From the NCBI GenBank assembly GCA_937889015.1, contig CALARR010000296.1:1-35837 (forward strand): DNA of 35,837 bases. The letters run 5' to 3'. Of the stretch, positions 32,956 to 35,837 are shown piece after piece. How positions within the stretch are numbered: the stretch's first letter is position 1; the number at the start of each line of letters is the position of its first letter. Below the pieces are notes generated by a model. The model saw nothing but the letters and a program-made list of their open reading frames with translations, was not told the DNA's origin and made no database searches. The DNA is from an uncultured Planctomycetales bacterium (GTDB lineage: Bacteria; Planctomycetota; Planctomycetia; Pirellulales; Thermoguttaceae). A program made the position numbers and the translations under genes.

Positions 32956-33027
32956 GGATCGGTGGCTAGGGGTCAGTCGTTTCGCAGATCACAGACAAGA
33001 CACGGCATATTGGGTTGCAGATCGGCA

Positions 33028-33798
33028 TCAAGCGCGTGGGCGCGAACTCAAGGGTTCGGAAACTCCCCGGATCTCCTCGGCGGCAGTGCGGCGGCCGGAC
33101 TCCGCGCGCGAACTGACGATCGCCGCCGTGCCCACCAGGGCCGCCAGCAGCAGCACGCCGGCCACCTCCACCGCCAGCAAGTGCCGGCCGTACAATTCGC
33201 GTCCAATCTGGGCCACGTGGTCTTCGGCCAGCACGTGCTGGACAAGCTCCGCGCGTTCGGTCGTTTGCAGGCCGGGGCCGCCTTGGGTTCGTGGATGCAG
33301 GGCGGCCACCACGGCGATCGCCAGCACGCCGCTCATCACCGCACCGGTCGCCGCCGAGACCAAGGCTTCCCAACTCACGCGGTCGTACCGCGCCCGGCCG
33401 CGCGGCTGAGCCAACATCAGCACGAACAAGAATGTGACCAGAATCGCCCCGGCGTAGACCACGATCGTGGCCGCGGCCAGGAACTCGGCGCCCTGGTACA
33501 GGAACAGTCCGGCCGTTCCGGCCAAGGACATGCCGAACCAGATCGCGCTGTACACGGGACTGGCCAGGCTCACGGTGGCCACGGCCGAGCCCAACGTGAC
33601 CACGACCAGGAGATAGAACGTGCCCTGGGCGGTCCAGCCATTCAAGGCCGGAACCTGCGACAGCAGCAGTCCGCCCGCCGCCGCCACCAACACCGCGCCC
33701 ACCGCCTTCCCGCGCGCCCCGGCGCGCGGCAACAGCAGCCACATCCCGGCCGCAGCCAGGATCGTCGCCAGGGCGCTATAGCGTTGGGGATCGGTCAT
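33028..33798 (-). CDS. nuoJ: NADH-quinone oxidoreductase subunit J
   Basis: 256 residues, ATG 33796-33798, overlapping the nuoI stop (ATGA). Five membrane helices; the third contains the family's EFLAAATIVVYAGAILVTFLFVLML with the Tyr/Gly kink of the NuoJ pi-bulge helix. The first 60 residues add two hydrophobic segments before the standard NuoJ start. NuoJ sits at the hinge between quinone site and proton pumps. A 72-base gap separates it from nuoK; that gap holds nothing recognisable. Confidence 0.92.
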   Translation of the reverse strand: MTDPQRYSALATILAAAGMWLLLPRAGARGKAVGAVLVAAAGGLLLSQVPALNGWTAQGTFYLLVVVTLGSAVATVSLASPVYSAIWFGMSLAGTAGLFLYQGAEFLAAATIVVYAGAILVTFLFVLMLAQPRGRARYDRVSWEALVSAATGAVMSGVLAIAVVAALHPRTQGGPGLQTTERAELVQHVLAEDHVAQIGRELYGRHLLAVEVAGVLLLAALVGTAAIVSSRAESGRRTAAEEIRGVSEPLSSRPRA

Positions 33799-34418
33799 GG
33801 GGCGCCTTCTGTCCGTGATGGGCGGTCCGTCTTAGAGCCGGTCCCAGAACCTGTCGGCGGCTCAGCCCCGCTGGGCCGCCCAACCTGGCCGGGATGGTTC
33901 TGGGATGGGTTCTCAGCCGGTTCTTGCGCTTGGGTCTGATCGTAGATGCTCAGTAGCTTCTCTTTGTCGAAGAGCATCTCCTCGCGGCTCTTGCCGGATA
34001 AGTCATAGAGACTGGTCAGCTCGATCGCGTCGACCGGACAGGCCTCTTCACACATGCCGCAGAAAATACACCGTAACTCGTCGATTGTGAAGGACTGCGG
34101 GTACTTCTGCCGGTCGGGCCAGGGGCTTTCCGCGGCCACGATGTCGATGCAGTGCGCCGGGCAGGCCGTGGCACAGAGAAAACAGGCCACGCACTTGACG
34201 CGCCCTTGCTCGTCGCGGTTCAAACGGTGAACGCCGCGATAGCGCAAGGGCTCGGAAATCTCGTGCCGCTCCTCGGGCGACTCGACCGTGAGCTTGGGGC
34301 TCAACAGGTGCTTGACGGTGGTCGTCAACCCCTCGACGAACAAGGGCACATACGTCTTGCCCAGAAGCCCCAGCTTCGGCTCTTGCTGCCACTGAATGTG
34401 CGGATCGTCCGGTTTCAT
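33795..34418 (-). CDS. nuoI: NADH-quinone oxidoreductase subunit I with a repeat-encoded C terminus
   Basis: 207 residues from ATG 34416-34418, chosen because family-like sequence begins there; ATG 34457 and ATG 34478 are in-frame alternatives and no good ribosome-binding site decides. Two 4Fe-4S motifs: CVACFLCATACP (76-87) and CIFCGMCEEACP (117-128). They carry electrons (clusters N6a and N6b) toward the quinone. Family similarity ends near residue 160 (LLSIYDQ). Residues about 169-195 are encoded by the palindromic repeat at 33834-33913 (PSQNHPGQVGRPSG, then SGTGSK), followed by 12 more residues. The tail is probably disordered and away from the clusters. Confidence 0.92.
   Translation of the reverse strand: MKPDDPHIQWQQEPKLGLLGKTYVPLFVEGLTTTVKHLLSPKLTVESPEERHEISEPLRYRGVHRLNRDEQGRVKCVACFLCATACPAHCIDIVAAESPWPDRQKYPQSFTIDELRCIFCGMCEEACPVDAIELTSLYDLSGKSREEMLFDKEKLLSIYDQTQAQEPAENPSQNHPGQVGRPSGAEPPTGSGTGSKTDRPSRTEGAP
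33834..33913 (-). repeat. Palindromic element, copy 6, inside the 3' end of nuoI
   Basis: 80 bp. On the minus strand it runs from AGAACCCATCCCAGAACC to GGTTCTGGGACCGGCTCT. It has the same inverted ends and the same orientation relative to its gene as the other copies, with a more diverged middle (GGGCGGCCCAGCGGGGCTG). It is the only copy that lies within a recognised coding sequence, and it is read in the frame that stays open in all copies. Confidence 0.93.
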
Positions 34419-34484
34419 AGTCTTACATGGCGAACGTGACACGTGCGAGCGGGCCATGCCCGCCAGTTCCCGTTGCATCTCGGG

Positions 34485-35705
34485 TTAATGGCTCACCAGT
34501 CGATCCAAGTCCTGAGCTTCCAGTCGCGCGCGGTTGTCTGTCGACGTGGGCACGATCAGGGTGACGATCAGCCAGGACACCAGCAGCGCCGCCCACCCCA
34601 GGATGGCCTGAGCCGTGCCCGAGCCGAGCCCCACCCAAGCCGACAAACGCGGTCCATACTCCAGCCACACGGCGGCCAGCGCCAGGTTGACCATCCCCAG
34701 GGGCAGCATCACGTTCCAGGCCAGTCCCATGAGTTGGTCGAAGCGGAAGCGGGGCCAACTCCAGCGGATGAGCATGAAAAACGTAATCAGGGCCAACACC
34801 TTGCCCCCCAAGACCAGCACCCGGAGGATTGCCTGCAGCCAGGTGACCTCCTGGCTACAGCCGGTCAGGCCCCAGAAATGCCAGCCGCCCAGGAACAAGA
34901 TCACGATCAGCGCGGCGGCCGTCATCATGTGCAGCACCTCCGAGACGAGGTACATCATCAACTTGATGCCCGAGTACTCGGTGTGATAGCCGCCCACCAA
35001 TTCCTGCTCCGCCTCGACCAGGTCAAAGGGCAAGCGGCCGGCCTCGGCAGTGACCGCCACGCAGAAGACCACAAACCCCAACGGCTGCAGGAATACGTTC
35101 CACATGCCGGTCTGGGCCTGCTGCCGAATGACTTCCTCCAGGCGCAGCGAACCGGTGGCCACGGCCACCCCCAACAGGCCCAGCCCCATGGGCAACTCAT
35201 ACGCGATCAACTGGGCGCCGCTCCGCAAGCCGCCCAGAAATCCGTACTTGTTGTTGCTGGCCCAGCCGCCGAGGATCACCCCGTACACGGCAATGCTGCC
35301 CACGGCGGCCAGGTACAACAGGCCCACGTCCAGCCCTGGCGCCACCACCAGTTGAATCGGACCATGCGATCCTTCCACCGGCAGCACGCTGCCGAACGGA
35401 ATCACCGCAAAAGCCAGCATCGCCGCGATGAAGATCGCCAGGGGCGCGACAAAGAACAAAAACCGGTCGACGTGCTTCGGCGTGATTTCCTCCTTGAAGA
35501 TGAACTTCACGCCATCGGCCAAGGGTTGCCCCAGGCCGAACAAGCGAATGTTGGTCAACGGTATTCCCACCCGGTTCGGCCCGCGCCGGTCTTGAATCCA
35601 GGCCGCGATCCACCGCTCCCAAAGCACCAGATACGCGGCGGCCGTCATCAGGCCGGCGATCAGGATCGCAATCTTCACCAGGGCTTCGATCAGTAAGGGA
35701 CGCAT
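34485..35705 (-). CDS. nuoH: NADH-quinone oxidoreductase subunit H
   Basis: 406 residues, ATG 35703-35705. Eight or more membrane helices. Signatures: RRGPNRVGIPL (40-50), GLGQPLADGVKFIFKEEITP (57-76), ELPMGLGLLGVA, RLPFDLVEAEQELVGGYHTEYSGIK with the acidic loop lining the quinone channel, and WPRFRFDQLMGLAW. NuoH anchors the peripheral arm and forms most of the quinone site. It is the first nuo gene visible. The 132 bases upstream to the window edge hold two simple repeats, so the gene before it (probably nuoG or nuoF) lies outside. Confidence 0.95.
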   Translation of the reverse strand: MRPLLIEALVKIAILIAGLMTAAAYLVLWERWIAAWIQDRRGPNRVGIPLTNIRLFGLGQPLADGVKFIFKEEITPKHVDRFLFFVAPLAIFIAAMLAFAVIPFGSVLPVEGSHGPIQLVVAPGLDVGLLYLAAVGSIAVYGVILGGWASNNKYGFLGGLRSGAQLIAYELPMGLGLLGVAVATGSLRLEEVIRQQAQTGMWNVFLQPLGFVVFCVAVTAEAGRLPFDLVEAEQELVGGYHTEYSGIKLMMYLVSEVLHMMTAAALIVILFLGGWHFWGLTGCSQEVTWLQAILRVLVLGGKVLALITFFMLIRWSWPRFRFDQLMGLAWNVMLPLGMVNLALAAVWLEYGPRLSAWVGLGSGTAQAILGWAALLVSWLIVTLIVPTSTDNRARLEAQDLDRLVSH

Positions 35706-35708
35706 GGG

Positions 35709-35742
35709 GGATTTTGGATGTAGGATTTCGGATGTCGGATTT
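35709..35742. repeat. ATCC-type simple repeat ahead of nuoH
   Basis: GGATTTTGGATGTAGGATTT and following units; on the other strand these are ATCC words with short A-rich spacers, the same pattern as 9788-9812. It starts four bases from the nuoH start codon, exactly where a ribosome-binding site would be. Confidence 0.7.
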
Positions 35743-35782
35743 CTGTGTCAGGTTAGATCTGGATCGTCCAGCGAAAGCCACC

Positions 35783-35837
35783 CTCGCCTCTCGCCTCTCG
35801 CCTCTCGCCTCTCGCCTCTCGCCTCTCGCCTCTCGCC
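35783..35837. repeat. 7-bp tandem repeat (GCCTCTC), cut by the window edge
   Basis: At least seven units of GCCTCTC run to the last base of the window, so the real length is unknown. It lies upstream of nuoH. In the nuo sense strand the units read GAGAGGC, again purine-rich. Confidence 0.95.

Overview
The window is a high-GC bacterial chromosome segment, most likely from a planctomycete (Planctomycetota, probably Pirellulales-like). The evidence is indirect. It holds a Tat-exported Gfo/Idh/MocA oxidoreductase, a large secreted glycoside hydrolase with C-terminal binding modules, a tiny Lys/Ala histone-like protein, an orphan SpoA (FliN-like) protein, a divergent MreB in an mreBCD cluster, lpxB and lnt (an outer-membrane lifestyle), and many intergenic simple repeats. 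No rRNA or tRNA gene, insertion sequence, phage gene or CRISPR array was seen.

Layout. 1-9644: the 3' end of an unidentified gene; a 1361-residue exported GH2 enzyme (minus); an unidentified 647-residue cytoplasmic protein (plus); a flavoprotein of the mercuric reductase/lipoamide dehydrogenase fold that lacks the redox cysteines (minus); and a SpoA-domain protein (plus). 9959-12311: pabA/trpG-type amidotransferase followed one base later by lnt. 12384-16447: a strong promoter and structured leader, then a five-gene envelope/shape cluster (coiled-coil membrane protein, small membrane protein, mreB, mreC, mreD) closed by a perfect hairpin. 16590-22980: Gfo/Idh/MocA oxidoreductase (minus), orphan FtsX-like permease with an apparently leaderless promoter, bile acid:sodium symporter-family transporter (minus), lpxB, three tandem 81-bp repeats and an M50-like membrane metalloprotease. 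22981-23840: a long non-coding stretch, a 32-residue Lys/Ala protein and a terminator. 23873-26969 (minus): Mrp/ApbC P-loop ATPase, a pseudo-receiver protein and a degenerate NtrC-like regulator. 27119-35705 (minus): nuoH, I, J, K, L, M and N of respiratory complex I, transcribed from high to low coordinates; further nuo genes presumably lie beyond the right edge.

How the genes fit together. The mre cluster, lnt and lpxB all serve the envelope (shape, lipoprotein acylation, lipid A). nuoH-N encode the membrane arm of complex I plus the NuoI iron-sulfur subunit, and Mrp is a likely Fe-S carrier nearby. The two regulator-like genes between nuoN and mrp form an operon of two degenerate signalling proteins.

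The most interesting structure is a roughly 80-bp palindromic repeat family: six copies at four loci, each just past or inside the 3' end of a gene and in the same orientation as that gene. One copy is translated as a C-terminal extension of NuoI, and one reading frame stays open in every copy. This resembles the palindromic elements found in Rickettsia genes and is the best candidate here for something undescribed. Other points worth attention are an MreB without its catalytic glutamate, a redox-dead flavoprotein, a regulator without the sigma-54 contact loop, and a switch-like double hairpin ahead of the histone-like gene.
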